This document shows, piece after piece, positions 17,182 to 28,093 of a DNA stretch of 64,000 nt (its first letter is position 1; each line of letters begins with the position of its first letter). The position numbers and the translations under genes were made by a program. Location: positions 62,001-126,000 of the forward strand of contig NZ_CYUD01000012.1 of NCBI RefSeq assembly GCF_001458295.1. Reading direction: 5' to 3'. Origin of the DNA: Ruegeria denitrificans (GTDB lineage Bacteria; Pseudomonadota; Alphaproteobacteria; Rhodobacterales; Rhodobacteraceae). The notes under the pieces are model-generated. The model searched no databases. It worked only from the letters and a program-made list of their open reading frames with translations, and was not told the origin of the DNA.

Positions 17182-18363
17182 TTAGACCGCCGCCTTCAGT
17201 GCGTCAGTCAGATCCGTGCGCTCCCAGCTGAAGCCGCCATCTGCATCCGGCTGACGCCCGAAATGACCATAAGCAGCCGTGCGCTGGTAGATCGGCTTGT
17301 TCAACTGCAGATGCTCGCGAATACCGCGTGGTGTCAGGTCCATGACCTGACCAACGGCTTTCTCGATCTGAGCGTCCGCAATTTGACCGGTTCCATGCGT
17401 GTCGGCATAAATTGACAGCGGCTTGGACACGCCAATCGCATAACTCAGCTGAATGGTGCAACGATCTGCCATGCCCGCAGCAACCACGTTTTTGGCCAGA
17501 TAACGCGCGGCATAAGCAGCCGAGCGGTCCACCTTGGTTGGATCTTTCCCCGAGAACGCGCCTCCTCCATGCGGTGCGGCACCGCCATAGGTGTCCACGA
17601 TGATCTTACGCCCCGTCAGGCCCGCATCACCGTCCGGACCGCCGATCACGAACTTGCCCGTGGGGTTCACGTGCCATTCGGTTTCGTTGTTCAACCAACC
17701 ATCAGGCAGGGTTTCACGGATATAGGGCTCAACAATGGCGCGGATATCGTCCGAACTCAGCGCCTCATCCAAATGCTGCGTCGACAGCACGATTGAGCTG
17801 ACACCGACCGGCTTGCCATCCCGATAGATCACAGATAGCTGCGATTTCGCGTCCGGGCCCAGCGCGGGCTCAGACCCGTTCTTGCGTACCTCGGCCAGAC
17901 GCCGCAGGATCGCATGGGAATACTGGATCGGCGCGGGCATCAGCGCGGGTGTCTCAGTGGTGGCATAGCCGAACATGATACCCTGGTCGCCGGCACCTTC
18001 GTCCTTGTTGTCCGAGGCATCTACACCTTGCGCGATATGGGCGGACTGTTCGTGCAACAGGTTCGTCACCTCGACGGTCTCGTGGTGGAATTTGTCCTGC
18101 TCGTAACCGATATCCTTGATACAGGCACGCGCAATCTCGTCGATGCGGCCCATATAGTCGTGCAGTTTATCCTGATCAGACAGACCTACTTCGCCGCCAA
18201 TGACGACACGGTCTGTGGTCGCAAAGGTTTCACACGCCACGCGGGCTTCGGGTTCTTCGTTCAGAAATGCATCAAGTACAGCATCCGAGATCCGGTCGCA
18301 TACCTTATCCGGGTGCCCTTCGGAGACTGATTCCGAAGTGAAAGTATAGTTCTGTCGGGACAT
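17182..18363 (-). CDS. metK: S-adenosylmethionine synthetase
   Basis: The 393-residue enzyme makes SAM from ATP and methionine. The hexapeptide GAGDQG is present within [12 protein letters not shown], the P-loop-like [17 protein letters not shown] is intact, and [19 protein letters not shown] is the N-terminal signature. Length is normal. The ribosome binding site lies inside a SAM/SAH riboswitch immediately before the ATG, so SAM level should repress translation. Confidence 0.97.
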   Translation of the reverse strand: MSRQNYTFTSESVSEGHPDKVCDRISDAVLDAFLNEEPEARVACETFATTDRVVIGGEVGLSDQDKLHDYMGRIDEIARACIKDIGYEQDKFHHETVEVTNLLHEQSAHIAQGVDASDNKDEGAGDQGIMFGYATTETPALMPAPIQYSHAILRRLAEVRKNGSEPALGPDAKSQLSVIYRDGKPVGVSSIVLSTQHLDEALSSDDIRAIVEPYIRETLPDGWLNNETEWHVNPTGKFVIGGPDGDAGLTGRKIIVDTYGGAAPHGGGAFSGKDPTKVDRSAAYAARYLAKNVVAAGMADRCTIQLSYAIGVSKPLSIYADTHGTGQIADAQIEKAVGQVMDLTPRGIREHLQLNKPIYQRTAAYGHFGRQPDADGGFSWERTDLTDALKAAV

Positions 18364-18367
18364 GAAA

Positions 18368-18414
18368 GTGCTCCATTAAGATTTCCCCATCACGCCAGGA
18401 AGCCGTTGTGACGA
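18368..18414 (-). promoter_or_regulatory. SAM/SAH riboswitch controlling metK
   Basis: On the minus strand GTCACAACGGCTTCCTGGCG then TGAT forms the short P1 stem (TCAC with GTGA) with the core AACGGCTTCCTGGC. After a linker rich in G and A comes AATGGAGCAC, carrying the ribosome binding site of metK, eight bases before its ATG. This matches the known SAM/SAH riboswitch, described from Rhodobacterales metK leaders, in which ligand binding forms a pseudoknot that hides the GGAG. It is one of the smallest riboswitch classes. The linker here is somewhat long, as is allowed in the class. Confidence 0.88.
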
Positions 18415-18459
18415 GCATTCGAGGGGATACGCCCACACAAACACAGGGTCAATCGGTAA

Positions 18460-19956
18460 TTAAGCGTGTGCCCGCCGTGCGTTGCGCCAAAGCAGCGCAA
18501 CCAAGGCTCCCAGAAGGACAAAAACCGGGACATCGCCAATTTTGGAATAAGCAGTAGGGGCAAGCGGCGCGGGCAGTTTTGCATCTATAAACCCGGCCTG
18601 TCCCAGTGGCAGCGCTTTGGTGATACGCCCTAATGGATCAATCATCGCAGATACACCGGTATTGGCTGACCGCATCATCGGCAGCCCCTGTTCGATGGCG
18701 CGCATCTGCGCTTGAACCAGATGTTGATACGGGCCAGACCTCGTGCCGAACCAAGCGTCATTGGTAATCTGTAGCAGGAAATCCGCGCGCCCCGGAGCGG
18801 ACAGCACATCCTGCGTAAACACGGCCTCATAACAGATCAGCGGCAGCGCTTTGCCCAACTTCCCCGCATTCATCAAGGCTGCCCCCGGCCCCGCGCTGAA
18901 CCCATGGCCACTGGTGGCAGCCATGCCATAGATACCAAATTTTGCCATCACTTCACCAAACGGCACGTATTCCCCAAACGGGGCCAGATGGTGCTTATCG
19001 TACAAACCTTGCTGCCGGCCCTGCTCATCCAGGTAGATCATCGAGTTATAGATGCGCGGCCCGTCGCCCCTCTGAATGCCCAAAAACACCGGCGTGCCCT
19101 GCGCCGCATCGGTAACAGCGTTCAGATAGGGTTGCGCGCTGCCCAGCCATGCTGGCACCGAGGTTTCGGGCCAGATGATCAGGTCGGGTCGGGGCTGAGC
19201 GGCGGTAAACTCGATCTGACGCGCAAAGAACAAGGGGGCGTAGTCCGGGTCCCATTTCTGATGTTGGGGCGCGTTGGGCTGGATCAGGCGTACGACGTGG
19301 CCGGTTTCCGTAACCGCAGGGCGCATGGCGGCATAGCTCAGCGCCAAACAGGCGGCGGCCCCAGTCAGAGCAATCGGCAACGCAAACCCACTGCGTTGCG
19401 TCAGTGCCGCCCCCAAGGGCAATGTCGCCAACAGGGTCAATGCACCCAAACCGTAGGGTCCGAACAGTGACAAAAGCTGAGCTACCGGAGAGCTAACCCA
19501 GACCTGCGCCAACCCTGCCCAAGGGAACCCCGTCAGCACATAGCCGCGGGCGAATTCCGCCAGTGACACGGCTACAGCCAGAAAGGCGGCCTGCGCGACT
19601 GCACCACCCTTTGGCCGTCGCGCGATCCAAAAGGCCAGCGCCCAGAACAGGGCAAGCCCCCCGGCCATGAATATCAGAGCAAAAGGTGCCATCCAGGCGT
19701 GCCGTTCAGCGTCTACGAAGAATGGCTCGACAATCCAGCTCAGGCCATGCGCGAAATACCCGGTGGCAAAAGCCCACCCCAACCAGGCGGCCCTTCCCCG
19801 CGTCTCGGTTGACAGAAACAGCGGCGCGAGCAGCACCAGCGCAATCAGCGTTGCGGCCCACACACCAAAGGGCGCAAGCCCAAACGCCGCCAGTGCACCC
19901 AAAAACGCGGCTAGAGCGCATCTCAGCCAAAACCTCCAGCCCTGAGCAGGGTTCAT
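18460..19956 (-). CDS. lnt: Apolipoprotein N-acyltransferase
   Basis: The 498-residue inner-membrane enzyme adds the third acyl chain to lipoproteins. The N-terminal half holds 6-7 membrane helices (from LRCALAAFLGALAAFGLAPF onwards). The C-terminal nitrilase-like domain carries the catalytic Glu in IIWPETSVPAWL, the APFGEYVPF loop and the catalytic Cys in LICYEAVFTQD. A final helix precedes WRNARRAHA. The start overlaps the corC-like stop (ATGA). Confidence 0.95.
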   Translation of the reverse strand: MNPAQGWRFWLRCALAAFLGALAAFGLAPFGVWAATLIALVLLAPLFLSTETRGRAAWLGWAFATGYFAHGLSWIVEPFFVDAERHAWMAPFALIFMAGGLALFWALAFWIARRPKGGAVAQAAFLAVAVSLAEFARGYVLTGFPWAGLAQVWVSSPVAQLLSLFGPYGLGALTLLATLPLGAALTQRSGFALPIALTGAAACLALSYAAMRPAVTETGHVVRLIQPNAPQHQKWDPDYAPLFFARQIEFTAAQPRPDLIIWPETSVPAWLGSAQPYLNAVTDAAQGTPVFLGIQRGDGPRIYNSMIYLDEQGRQQGLYDKHHLAPFGEYVPFGEVMAKFGIYGMAATSGHGFSAGPGAALMNAGKLGKALPLICYEAVFTQDVLSAPGRADFLLQITNDAWFGTRSGPYQHLVQAQMRAIEQGLPMMRSANTGVSAMIDPLGRITKALPLGQAGFIDAKLPAPLAPTAYSKIGDVPVFVLLGALVALLWRNARRAHA

Positions 19957-20843
19957 GCAGCGAGGTCCGGCAACATGACACGCAGACGCTTGATCCGGCG
20001 CGGATCGGCGTCGATGACCTCGAATTCAGGGCCTTCGGGATGCAAGACAACCTCGCCCCGTGTGGGCACCCGACCCGACAGCATGAAGACCAGACCGCCC
20101 AGCGTGTCGATCTCTTCTTCGTCCACATCCTCGTGGCTGGTCAGAGAGCGCCCGATCTCGGCCTCGAACTCCTCCAGTGGGACGCGGGCTTGAACGATAT
20201 AACAGCCGGGCTTTTCCTGAACCCATAGCTGATCTTCATCGGCGTCATGTTCATCGGCAATTTCACCCACGACCTGTTCGATCAGATCCTCGATCGTCAG
20301 CAGCCCGTCGACACCGCCATATTCGTCGATCACAAGCGCCATATGGCGACGTTCCGTCTGCATCTTGGTCAGCAGCACGCCAATCGGCATCGAGGGCGGC
20401 ACAAACAGCAACGTCCGCAACATCGTGACCAGTTCGAATTCACTGGACCCGCCATTGAACCCATGGGTCAGGGCAAAATCCTTGAGGTGCACAAATCCCA
20501 AAGGGGTATCCAGCGTGCCCTCATATACCGGAATCCGCGACAGGCCGCTTTCGCGGAACACCTGCGCCAACTCGTCTTTGGTGATTGTTGAAGCGACCGA
20601 GATGATCTCGGCCGTCGGGATGGCTACGTCCTCAACCCGCATCCGTCGTAGGTTGATCATGCCACGCGGCTGTGCCTTGTCGACATCGTGACCGTTGGCC
20701 ACCTGACCCTCGTCATTCTCGCCCTGCGGAGAAAACGCGTCCACTATTCGAGAAAACAAACCGGCTTTCTCTTTGCTATCTTCACCGCCGTTCCTGGATT
20801 GCGCGCCCTGCGCCGCCATAGAACTGCCGTCTGTCTCGCCCAT
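19953..20843 (-). CDS. CorC/HlyC-type CBS-domain protein
   Basis: The 296-residue cytosolic protein has paired CBS domains (about residues 70-190: VAIPTAEIISVASTITKDEL, RIPVYEGTLDTPLGFVHLKD and ALVIDEYGGVDGLLTIEDLI) and a C-terminal transporter-associated CorC_HlyC domain (GRVPTRGEVVLHPEGPEFEV). It is the short form without the DUF21 membrane domain. E. coli CorC is linked to Mg/Co efflux, and the ybeY-corC-lnt order is conserved. Whether it moves ions here is unproven. Confidence 0.92.
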   Translation of the reverse strand: MGETDGSSMAAQGAQSRNGGEDSKEKAGLFSRIVDAFSPQGENDEGQVANGHDVDKAQPRGMINLRRMRVEDVAIPTAEIISVASTITKDELAQVFRESGLSRIPVYEGTLDTPLGFVHLKDFALTHGFNGGSSEFELVTMLRTLLFVPPSMPIGVLLTKMQTERRHMALVIDEYGGVDGLLTIEDLIEQVVGEIADEHDADEDQLWVQEKPGCYIVQARVPLEEFEAEIGRSLTSHEDVDEEEIDTLGGLVFMLSGRVPTRGEVVLHPEGPEFEVIDADPRRIKRLRVMLPDLAA

Positions 20844-20878
20844 AATCCTATTCCAAATAATCGGCCTAGATGGCCCGT

Positions 20879-21373
20879 CTACGTATTATATGGGTCATCG
20901 ATACCCATTTTGCCAAGTATAGCGACCTCAACCGTTTCCATCAAAGTGGCGTCGAGGTCACGAATGTGATCATAGCCCAGCAAATGCAACGTTCCGTGAA
21001 CGATCAGATGCGTAACGTGATCATCCATGGTTTTCCCCGCCTCATCCGCTTCGCGTGCACATGTGTCGTAGGCAATCGCGATATCGCCCAGTGCAATCTC
21101 GCCGGTGAAGTCCGGCGCGGGCGGCGTCGGGCACTGCCCCGGTTCATCGGCGGCCAGGTCTTCGGCAGGCCAGCTGAGCACATTGGTCGGATTGGACTTT
21201 TCACGGAATTCCGCGTTCAGCTCTGCGATCCGAGCATCATCACAGGCCAGCAAACTGATTTCGCACAGATCGGCGTCCAGATCGCAATAATCCAGCACCG
21301 CCTGAATGCCGCGCGTGGCCAAGGGCTCCAGCCCCTGCCAACGCGCATCCTCAATTGTCAGTTCAAGGTTCAT
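20879..21373 (-). CDS. ybeY: Endoribonuclease YbeY
   Basis: The 164-residue metal-dependent RNase acts in 16S rRNA 3' maturation and ribosome quality control. The zinc motif H-x3-H-x5-H is present in [12 protein letters not shown], with [21 protein letters not shown] as the second signature. It is followed by corC and preceded by phoH on the same strand, a classic group. Confidence 0.95.
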   Translation of the reverse strand: MNLELTIEDARWQGLEPLATRGIQAVLDYCDLDADLCEISLLACDDARIAELNAEFREKSNPTNVLSWPAEDLAADEPGQCPTPPAPDFTGEIALGDIAIAYDTCAREADEAGKTMDDHVTHLIVHGTLHLLGYDHIRDLDATLMETVEVAILGKMGIDDPYNT

Positions 21374-21406
21374 ATCACCACGTCCAAAGCCTGCGGCCGC
21401 GGACGA

Positions 21407-22429
<1,023 letters not shown>

Positions 22430-22573
22430 TCCGTTCTCCTGTCTTGGCGTTTATACCCTGAGCGTAGACAACAAGTCTCGGTGGGCGCAAGCCACAGTTT
22501 CAAATTTTCCCAATCGGATGGCAAAACCGCCGAAGGAAGTTGCAGCCGTTGCCTGCACCAATCCCCCGCATTT

Positions 22574-23338
22574 TCAGAACGTGTAGTTCAATCCAAAGCG
22601 CACACCACGGTATCGCGGCGTGGACTTAGTTGAGAACCCATTGCCAAAATCAACATCGCGCGAGTCGAACTGAACGTATTCAAATTCACCTGTAATCGAC
22701 CAGTTGTCGTTCAGACTATGTTCGGCGCCAATGCTGACGGAATACCCATCACGCGAGTCGCTGTCTTCAAAGGATTGCAGCGTGCCGAAGGAAGCCAGAC
22801 TGCTTGTGGTCGTCACGTCACCCTGCACATATCCAACCGAGACAAAATATAAAACCGTACCGCTTTTGTTGGTCAAACCATTGCGAAAACGCAGCGACAG
22901 GATGTCCGAGACTTCAGAGCCGCCGGTAACCGTTACAGCGCCAACCTCGGTCGACACCTCATCGTCGATTTTTCCGAAGTCATAGCCGAGTTCGAAGCCA
23001 TAAACGTAGTCTCTGCCGCCGATAGATGGCAGTACACCGCGCCACCCCCCACGGATACCACCGTAGCCGCCACTCAGGTCCAGTTCGCCAATCGCGAAAA
23101 GGTCCGTCGGTGTCCGAAACCCGAATCGATCCGTACCGCCCGAGGCATAGGCCCCGCTCAAACCGACATAGAACGCGCTCACATCACTTCCGAGACGCGT
23201 TGGGCTGACGACCGGAGGATCGGTCACACCCTGTTCGAGGTTACCCGCAACGGTCGCGCTGGAAAAAAGTGAAAACACCAGCACTGTCGAAAAAACAAAC
23301 CGACCGTTTTGGCCAAAGAAACGTGTTAGGAATTTCAC
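22574..23338 (-). CDS. Outer-membrane beta-barrel protein
   Basis: A 254-residue exported protein. The signal peptide ends near SSATVAG. The mature chain has alternating hydrophobic/polar strands with aromatic girdle residues (FYVGLSGAYASGG, YVYGFELGYDFG, VLYFVSVGYVQG, WSITGEFEYVQF) and ends in Phe (GVRFGLNYTF), the classic outer-membrane C-terminal signal. It resembles the small porin/OmpW-OmpA-barrel-like group, with no identified function. The start is a GTG at 23338 with GGAGG seven bases upstream; the longer TTG-started frame is rejected. It sits between miaB and phoH, which are usually neighbours. Confidence 0.85.
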   Translation of the reverse strand: MKFLTRFFGQNGRFVFSTVLVFSLFSSATVAGNLEQGVTDPPVVSPTRLGSDVSAFYVGLSGAYASGGTDRFGFRTPTDLFAIGELDLSGGYGGIRGGWRGVLPSIGGRDYVYGFELGYDFGKIDDEVSTEVGAVTVTGGSEVSDILSLRFRNGLTNKSGTVLYFVSVGYVQGDVTTTSSLASFGTLQSFEDSDSRDGYSVSIGAEHSLNDNWSITGEFEYVQFDSRDVDFGNGFSTKSTPRYRGVRFGLNYTF

Positions 23339-23520
23339 TCGTACCCTCCATCGTTCCAACCCGACAACCGGGTCAGTACCGACCTGAATTTCAGGAAACA
23401 GAAACCCTTTTCCCCAAATGCGCCCGGCTTTTGTCCGAGCATAGTTACCAGCGATAAATCAAGGGTTAAATTTTGGAACAATTACCCGCTATGGCTTTCA
23501 AACGGCACTGTTTGACTGCC

Positions 23521-24840
23521 TCAGAACAAAGCCCCGGCCAATGAATTTGCCCCCGAACCGGTGATCTGAACATCCCGCAATTCTCCAACCGCAACATCGG
23601 CCTCAGACACGTGAACCGAATGCAAATACTCGGATTTTCCGACCATCTGCCCCGGCAACCGACCGGGTTTTTCAAACAGAACTCTGACCTTGCGCCCAAC
23701 CATTGCATCCTGAATTTCCCGCTGATGCTGCGTGATCAGTGCCTGTAGGCGTTGCAGGCGATTATCCGCCGCCTCAGGATCGACCTGAGGCCGTTCGGCC
23801 GCGGGCGTTCCCGGGCGTGTCGAGTATTTGAAGGAATAGGCGTAGCCGTATTTGACCTCTTCCACCAGATCCATGGTGGCCTGGAAATCCTCTTCGGTCT
23901 CTTCGGGAAAACCGACGATAAAGTCACCAGACATCACGATATCGGGACGCGCGGCGCGGATACGCTCGATCAGACGCAGATAGCTTTCGGCGGTGTGACT
24001 GCGGTTCATGCGCTTGAGGATGCGATCCGAGCCCGACTGCACAGGCAGATGCAGATACGGCATCAGCTTTTCGCAGGTTCCGTGCGCCTCAATCAGGTCA
24101 TCGGCCATGTCATTGGGGTGCGAGGTGGTAAAGCGGATGCGCTCCAGCCCATCGACCTTGTTCAACTCCCAAATCAGCCCAGCCAGTGTCATGTCGCCGT
24201 TCACGCCAGCGCCGTGATAGGCGTTGACGTTCTGACCCAGCAAAGTGATTTCGCGCACGCCGCGTTCGACCAGATCTTGCGCTTCGCGGATGATACGATC
24301 TGCCGGACGGCTGACTTCAGCCCCACGGGTATAGGGCACCACGCAGAAGGCACAGAACTTGTCACAGCCCTCCTGCACGGTCAGAAACGCCGTCGGGCCG
24401 CGCTTGGCCTTGGGGCGGTTTTTCAGCTTTTCGAATTTATCTTCTTCAGGGAAATCCGTGTCCAGCGCCCTGGCGCCAGTGCGCGTCTTGGCCTCCATCT
24501 CGGGCAGGCGATGATAGCTTTGCGGCCCCACAACCAGATCGACCAGCGGCTGTCGGCGCATGATCTCTTCGCCCTCGGCCTGCGCCACACAACCCGCTAC
24601 GCCGATCTTGAGGTCAGGCTTTTCCGCCTTCAAACCTTTGAACCTGCCAAGTTCGGAATAGACCTTTTCGGCGGCCTTTTCCCGGATATGGCAGGTGTTC
24701 AGCAGGATCATGTCGGCATCATCGGGGCTTTGCGTTTCCACATAACCCTGCCCACCCAGCGTCTCGGACATGCGTTCGCTGTCGTAGACGTTCATCTGGC
24801 AACCGTAGGTTTTGATATACAGCTTTTTGGGTTCCGACAT
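23521..24840 (-). CDS. miaB: tRNA-2-methylthio-N6-dimethylallyladenosine synthase
   Basis: The 439-residue radical-SAM methylthiotransferase modifies A37 in tRNAs reading codons starting with U. The N-terminal UPF0004 domain starts at [19 protein letters not shown], the radical-SAM cluster is [15 protein letters not shown], and a TRAM domain closes the protein ([19 protein letters not shown]). Length and domain order are standard. Confidence 0.96.
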   Translation of the reverse strand: MSEPKKLYIKTYGCQMNVYDSERMSETLGGQGYVETQSPDDADMILLNTCHIREKAAEKVYSELGRFKGLKAEKPDLKIGVAGCVAQAEGEEIMRRQPLVDLVVGPQSYHRLPEMEAKTRTGARALDTDFPEEDKFEKLKNRPKAKRGPTAFLTVQEGCDKFCAFCVVPYTRGAEVSRPADRIIREAQDLVERGVREITLLGQNVNAYHGAGVNGDMTLAGLIWELNKVDGLERIRFTTSHPNDMADDLIEAHGTCEKLMPYLHLPVQSGSDRILKRMNRSHTAESYLRLIERIRAARPDIVMSGDFIVGFPEETEEDFQATMDLVEEVKYGYAYSFKYSTRPGTPAAERPQVDPEAADNRLQRLQALITQHQREIQDAMVGRKVRVLFEKPGRLPGQMVGKSEYLHSVHVSEADVAVGELRDVQITGSGANSLAGALF

Positions 24841-24960
24841 GGGTATGGCCTTTGCACTCGCTGGATCGGCGTCATCTATACCCTACGAACGCCGCTTGCA
24901 ATGCCGAGGCGGATACCCGATTTTAACCGTAGATTCCAGCCAAGTGGAACCGGACAGGCA

Positions 24961-25824
24961 ATGCAATACGACTCTCTCGATGATTTCCTCACCTCAGGCA
25001 AGTCCGCCCTGGCCAAGGGCCCTGTCGCGCTGATCTTCGTCGAAGACAATGTCGAGGTCGACAGCACCCTGCGCCACCATCTGCATCTGGGTTTTAAATC
25101 CGTGATTGCGTGCATGCCGCAGGATTTCGCGCTGGGTTCTGAACTGTCTGAGCGCATCCACAGGGTCACCCTGACCTGCGTGCCCAGCACGGTTGCATTT
25201 GACACCATCAACAAGATCATTCAGGCCGCGCCGGGTATCTGGATGTATTACTGCTATAACGCCGAGTACCTGTTCTTTCCGTTTTGCGAGACCCGCACGG
25301 TGGGCGAATTGTTGGCCTTCCACACCGAGGAACGCCGCGACGCTATGCTAAGTCATGTCGTCGACCTTTATGCTGACGACCTGAACACCTTTCCAAACGG
25401 CGTTGCCCCGGATCACGCCATGCTGGACAGCACAGGATATTACGCCCACACCCGCCATGACGCCGAAGGCCACCCGGTTGAGCGGCAGTTGGATATGTCT
25501 GGCGGCCTGCGCTGGCGGTTCGAAGATCACATCCCCTATGAACGCCGCCGCATCGACCGGATTGCTCTGTTCAAATCGCGCAAGGGGTTGGAATTGCGGC
25601 CCGACCACACCTTTAACGAGCCGGAATACAACACCTATGCCTGCCCGTGGCATCACAATATGACGGCGGCTGTGTGTTCATTCCGCGCGGCCAAAGCGTT
25701 GAAAACCAACGCCGGGTCTACCTTCGATATTCCTAGCTTCTGCTGGCACAACTCGGTGCCGTTTCAATGGAAGTCCGGTCAACTTCTGGATCTCGGACTG
25801 ATCGAATCTGGTCAGTGGTTCTGA
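24961..25824 (+). CDS. Unknown cytosolic protein, glycosyltransferase-like
   Basis: A 287-residue protein conserved in appearance but with no firm family. The start (PVALIFVEDNVEVDSTLRHH, GFKSVIACMP) resembles the nucleotide-sugar-binding part of GT2/GT92-type glycosyltransferases, and VVDLYADDLNTFP could be a DxD-like site. RRRIDRIALFKSRKGL and YACPWHHNMTAA follow. None of these proves activity. No signal peptide or membrane helix is seen. The ATG is used because the open frame upstream is antisense to miaB. Its stop lies seven bases from that of the convergent PhyH gene. Confidence 0.7.
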   Translation: MQYDSLDDFLTSGKSALAKGPVALIFVEDNVEVDSTLRHHLHLGFKSVIACMPQDFALGSELSERIHRVTLTCVPSTVAFDTINKIIQAAPGIWMYYCYNAEYLFFPFCETRTVGELLAFHTEERRDAMLSHVVDLYADDLNTFPNGVAPDHAMLDSTGYYAHTRHDAEGHPVERQLDMSGGLRWRFEDHIPYERRRIDRIALFKSRKGLELRPDHTFNEPEYNTYACPWHHNMTAAVCSFRAAKALKTNAGSTFDIPSFCWHNSVPFQWKSGQLLDLGLIESGQWF

Positions 25825-25831
25825 CCCCGCC

Positions 25832-26629
25832 CTAGCGCCGTAGCAGTACCGGGAACCAGTCCTCGCGCAGCCGTTGGCCGGGGATCATGTCATGACCGGG
25901 GAACGGCGGAGAGGTCCGGCCCGGACGTTCTATATACCGCGCATCATCTCCGACCAGCCGCAGAGAAAACGCCCGGCGACGACTGTCGGATTGGTTTCCC
26001 CGCGCGCCGTGCAGGGTGCGATAGTTGAACGCCACCGCGTCGCCCGGTTCCATTTCGAATTCCACGACCCTCATGCCCTCGGCGTCCGGGTCCGGAATGG
26101 GGATATACTGGCCTTCATCGGGAAAGAACCCCTCTTCCGACACCCAACGGGTCGGCAGAACCTCTTTCTCCCAACGGTGTGACCCCGCCACGCAGCGTAA
26201 CGTTGCCTTTCTAACCGCATCCAGAGGCGACCAGAAGCTGATCGTCTGCTGCCCTTCCACGAAATAATACGGCCCGTCCTGATGCCACGGTGTCGCCATC
26301 GAGGTACCGGGCTCTTTGACCAGAACGTGATCGTGGAACATCTGCACGGTTTGCGACTGCATAAGGTCCGCTGCAACCTCGGCCACCGGAGAGTTTTCGA
26401 TCACTTCCCGAAACTGATCAATCCGCGACCAGTTGCAGTAATCGTCAAAGAACAGACCGGTCTCGCCCTGTTTCTTGTTTTCCGACGCATACGGGCCCGG
26501 CTCGGCCATATTTGCGGCAACGCCTTCGCGCAACGTTTCGACGTGATCAGCATACAGCCCCCTGATCAGGACAACGCCGTCCTGCTGAAAAGTGTCAATC
26601 ATCTCTTGCGTGACCAGTGGGTGCGTCAT
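25832..26629 (-). CDS. Phytanoyl-CoA dioxygenase (PhyH) family protein
   Basis: The 265-residue protein belongs to the Fe(II)/2-oxoglutarate-dependent PhyH family. The HxD half of the iron triad is in TPWHQDGPYY, the distal His in YRTLHGARGN, and an Arg for 2-oxoglutarate follows in the RRRAFSLRLVGDD segment. The substrate is not identifiable; family members hydroxylate acyl-CoAs, ectoine and other small molecules. The start at 26629 has GGAGA seven bases upstream; the longer frame to 26686 is rejected. It diverges from a LysR regulator 87 bases away, a likely controller. Confidence 0.85.
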   Translation of the reverse strand: MTHPLVTQEMIDTFQQDGVVLIRGLYADHVETLREGVAANMAEPGPYASENKKQGETGLFFDDYCNWSRIDQFREVIENSPVAEVAADLMQSQTVQMFHDHVLVKEPGTSMATPWHQDGPYYFVEGQQTISFWSPLDAVRKATLRCVAGSHRWEKEVLPTRWVSEEGFFPDEGQYIPIPDPDAEGMRVVEFEMEPGDAVAFNYRTLHGARGNQSDSRRRAFSLRLVGDDARYIERPGRTSPPFPGHDMIPGQRLREDWFPVLLRR

Positions 26630-26684
26630 GTCTGTCTCCGTGCCGATTGGTTGGATGATCTGCACATGGGAAAGCCCTCTGTTC

Positions 26685-26710
26685 AAGTCATATCTTTCAA
26701 AGGTAGACTT
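26685..26710. promoter_or_regulatory. Candidate operator between PhyH and LysR genes
   Basis: AAGTC (26685-26689) and GACTT (26706-26710) form an inverted repeat with 16 bases between, just before the LysR ATG, in an 87-base divergent gap. It does not show the textbook T-N11-A LysR box, so the call is tentative. Confidence 0.25.
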
Positions 26711-26716
26711 AACTTC

Positions 26717-27607
26717 ATGTTATATATTTCACTACGCAAATACGAATATGTCTGTGCCATCGGGCGCCATGGCAGCCTGTCCGCCGCCGCGCAGTACCTG
26801 AATGTCTCGCAGCCCGCGTTGTCCAATGCGTTGACTCGGGTCGAGGCACAATTAGGCTATCCCCTCTTCGCCCGTAGGCGCGGGGCAGCCATGGCGCTTA
26901 CACCGCAAGGGCGCAGTTTCATCGAAGAGGCCGAAGCCCTGCTGGCCAGCGCCGCCCGGTTGGAAAATGCTGCTGAAACAGGCGCGGGCAAGGCACGATT
27001 GCGGTTGGGATGTTTCGTTGATCTGGCACCCTTTCTACTATCGCGCGCTCTGCACCAATTGCGCGTGCAGATGCCGGACGTGGCGATCACTTACAGGGTG
27101 GACAGTTTCGAGGGGCTGATCTCGGGCCTGATTGATGGACGGATCGACCTGGCGCTGACCTACGGGCTGAGCATGGATGCCGGCTTTACCCAGCAAACTC
27201 TGTTTACCAGCACACCGCATGCGCTGATGTCTCCGGATCATCCTTTGGCGACACAAAACGACGTTGGCCTGCAGGATCTGGCGCACTACCCGCTGATCTT
27301 GTCAGAAGAAGGTCTTTCGGCGCAGCATGTGCTGGGTTTGTTTCGGCAGATCGGGGAAAATCCAACAGTGGCGCATCGCGCGGCCTCGTTGGAAATTCAG
27401 CGCAGCCTTGCGGCGCATGGCGAAGGGGTTACGATCAGCTATGCCAACCCGCCAGCCAAGATCACTTATGACGGGATGCCGCTGTTAAGCCTGCCCGTTT
27501 CGGACCCGTTCGCGGCAGAACCCGTGGTGCTCGCGCGGCACGGCACTGGCCCCACAGACGCGCAGATTGCGAATGCAGAGCGGGCTTTGGCCGATCTGAA
27601 TACGTGA
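26717..27607 (+). CDS. LysR family transcriptional regulator
   Basis: This 296-residue regulator has an N-terminal winged helix-turn-helix (HGSLSAAAQYLNVSQPALSN, LGYPLFARRRGAAMALTPQG) and a C-terminal LysR substrate-binding domain (RLRLGCFVDLAPFLLSRAL, DGRIDLALTYGLSMDAG). Length is typical. The frame runs open far upstream to 26282, but the ATG at 26717 matches the family N terminus. The divergent PhyH oxygenase is the natural candidate target. Its stop is two bases from the irr stop. Confidence 0.92.
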   Translation: MLYISLRKYEYVCAIGRHGSLSAAAQYLNVSQPALSNALTRVEAQLGYPLFARRRGAAMALTPQGRSFIEEAEALLASAARLENAAETGAGKARLRLGCFVDLAPFLLSRALHQLRVQMPDVAITYRVDSFEGLISGLIDGRIDLALTYGLSMDAGFTQQTLFTSTPHALMSPDHPLATQNDVGLQDLAHYPLILSEEGLSAQHVLGLFRQIGENPTVAHRAASLEIQRSLAAHGEGVTISYANPPAKITYDGMPLLSLPVSDPFAAEPVVLARHGTGPTDAQIANAERALADLNT

Positions 27608-27609
27608 GA

Positions 27610-28026
27610 TTATTTTTTTCGCAGACGGATCACGACGTCGACAGACGCAATTTCCACCCCTTCGGGCGCTTCGGGCAGACGCTGAATCACCAACTGATCC
27701 GATGGTGCATCGCTCAGGCGGCTCTCATCCTCCCAGAAAAAATGGGGGTGATCATGGGTATTGGTGTCGAAATAGCTTTTCGAACCATCCACCGTGATTT
27801 CCTGCAGCACCCCGGCCTCGCAGAACGCGCGTAGGGTGTTGTAGACGGTCGCAAGTGAAACGGCATCGCCATTCTTCTTGGCCGCATCAAACAGGCTTTC
27901 CGCTGTGACGTGGCGATGTTTGCCGTCGCCCACCAGCAATTCGGCCAAGGCAACGCGCTGACGCGTCGGGCGCAATCCGGCGTCTACCAACCAGGTTGTG
28001 GCTATGTTCTGGCTCTGAGGTGTCAT
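27610..28026 (-). CDS. irr: Fur-family iron response regulator Irr
   Basis: The 138-residue Fur-family protein has a winged helix ([31 protein letters not shown]) and the Irr-type metal/heme-ligand segment [11 protein letters not shown] with a His triad. It lacks the C-terminal CxxC zinc motifs of Fur. In alphaproteobacteria Irr senses iron through heme biosynthesis and controls iron genes. Divergence from fabA is the usual Rhodobacterales context. Confidence 0.9.
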   Translation of the reverse strand: MTPQSQNIATTWLVDAGLRPTRQRVALAELLVGDGKHRHVTAESLFDAAKKNGDAVSLATVYNTLRAFCEAGVLQEITVDGSKSYFDTNTHDHPHFFWEDESRLSDAPSDQLVIQRLPEAPEGVEIASVDVVIRLRKK

Positions 28027-28077
28027 TAATCCGATACCTGATCTCTGTTGAAGTATATATAAGGGTTCCGGCTAGGC

Positions 28078-28093
28078 AATTTCAAATGAAATT
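28078..28093. promoter_or_regulatory. Palindrome between irr and fabA
   Basis: AATTTCAAATGAAATT consists of 7-base arms AATTTCA and TGAAATT with two bases between. It lies 52 bases from the irr start and 122 from the fabA start, in the shared divergent region. Its length and AT-rich arms suit a Fur/Irr-type operator, but it does not match a consensus I can state firmly. Confidence 0.4.
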
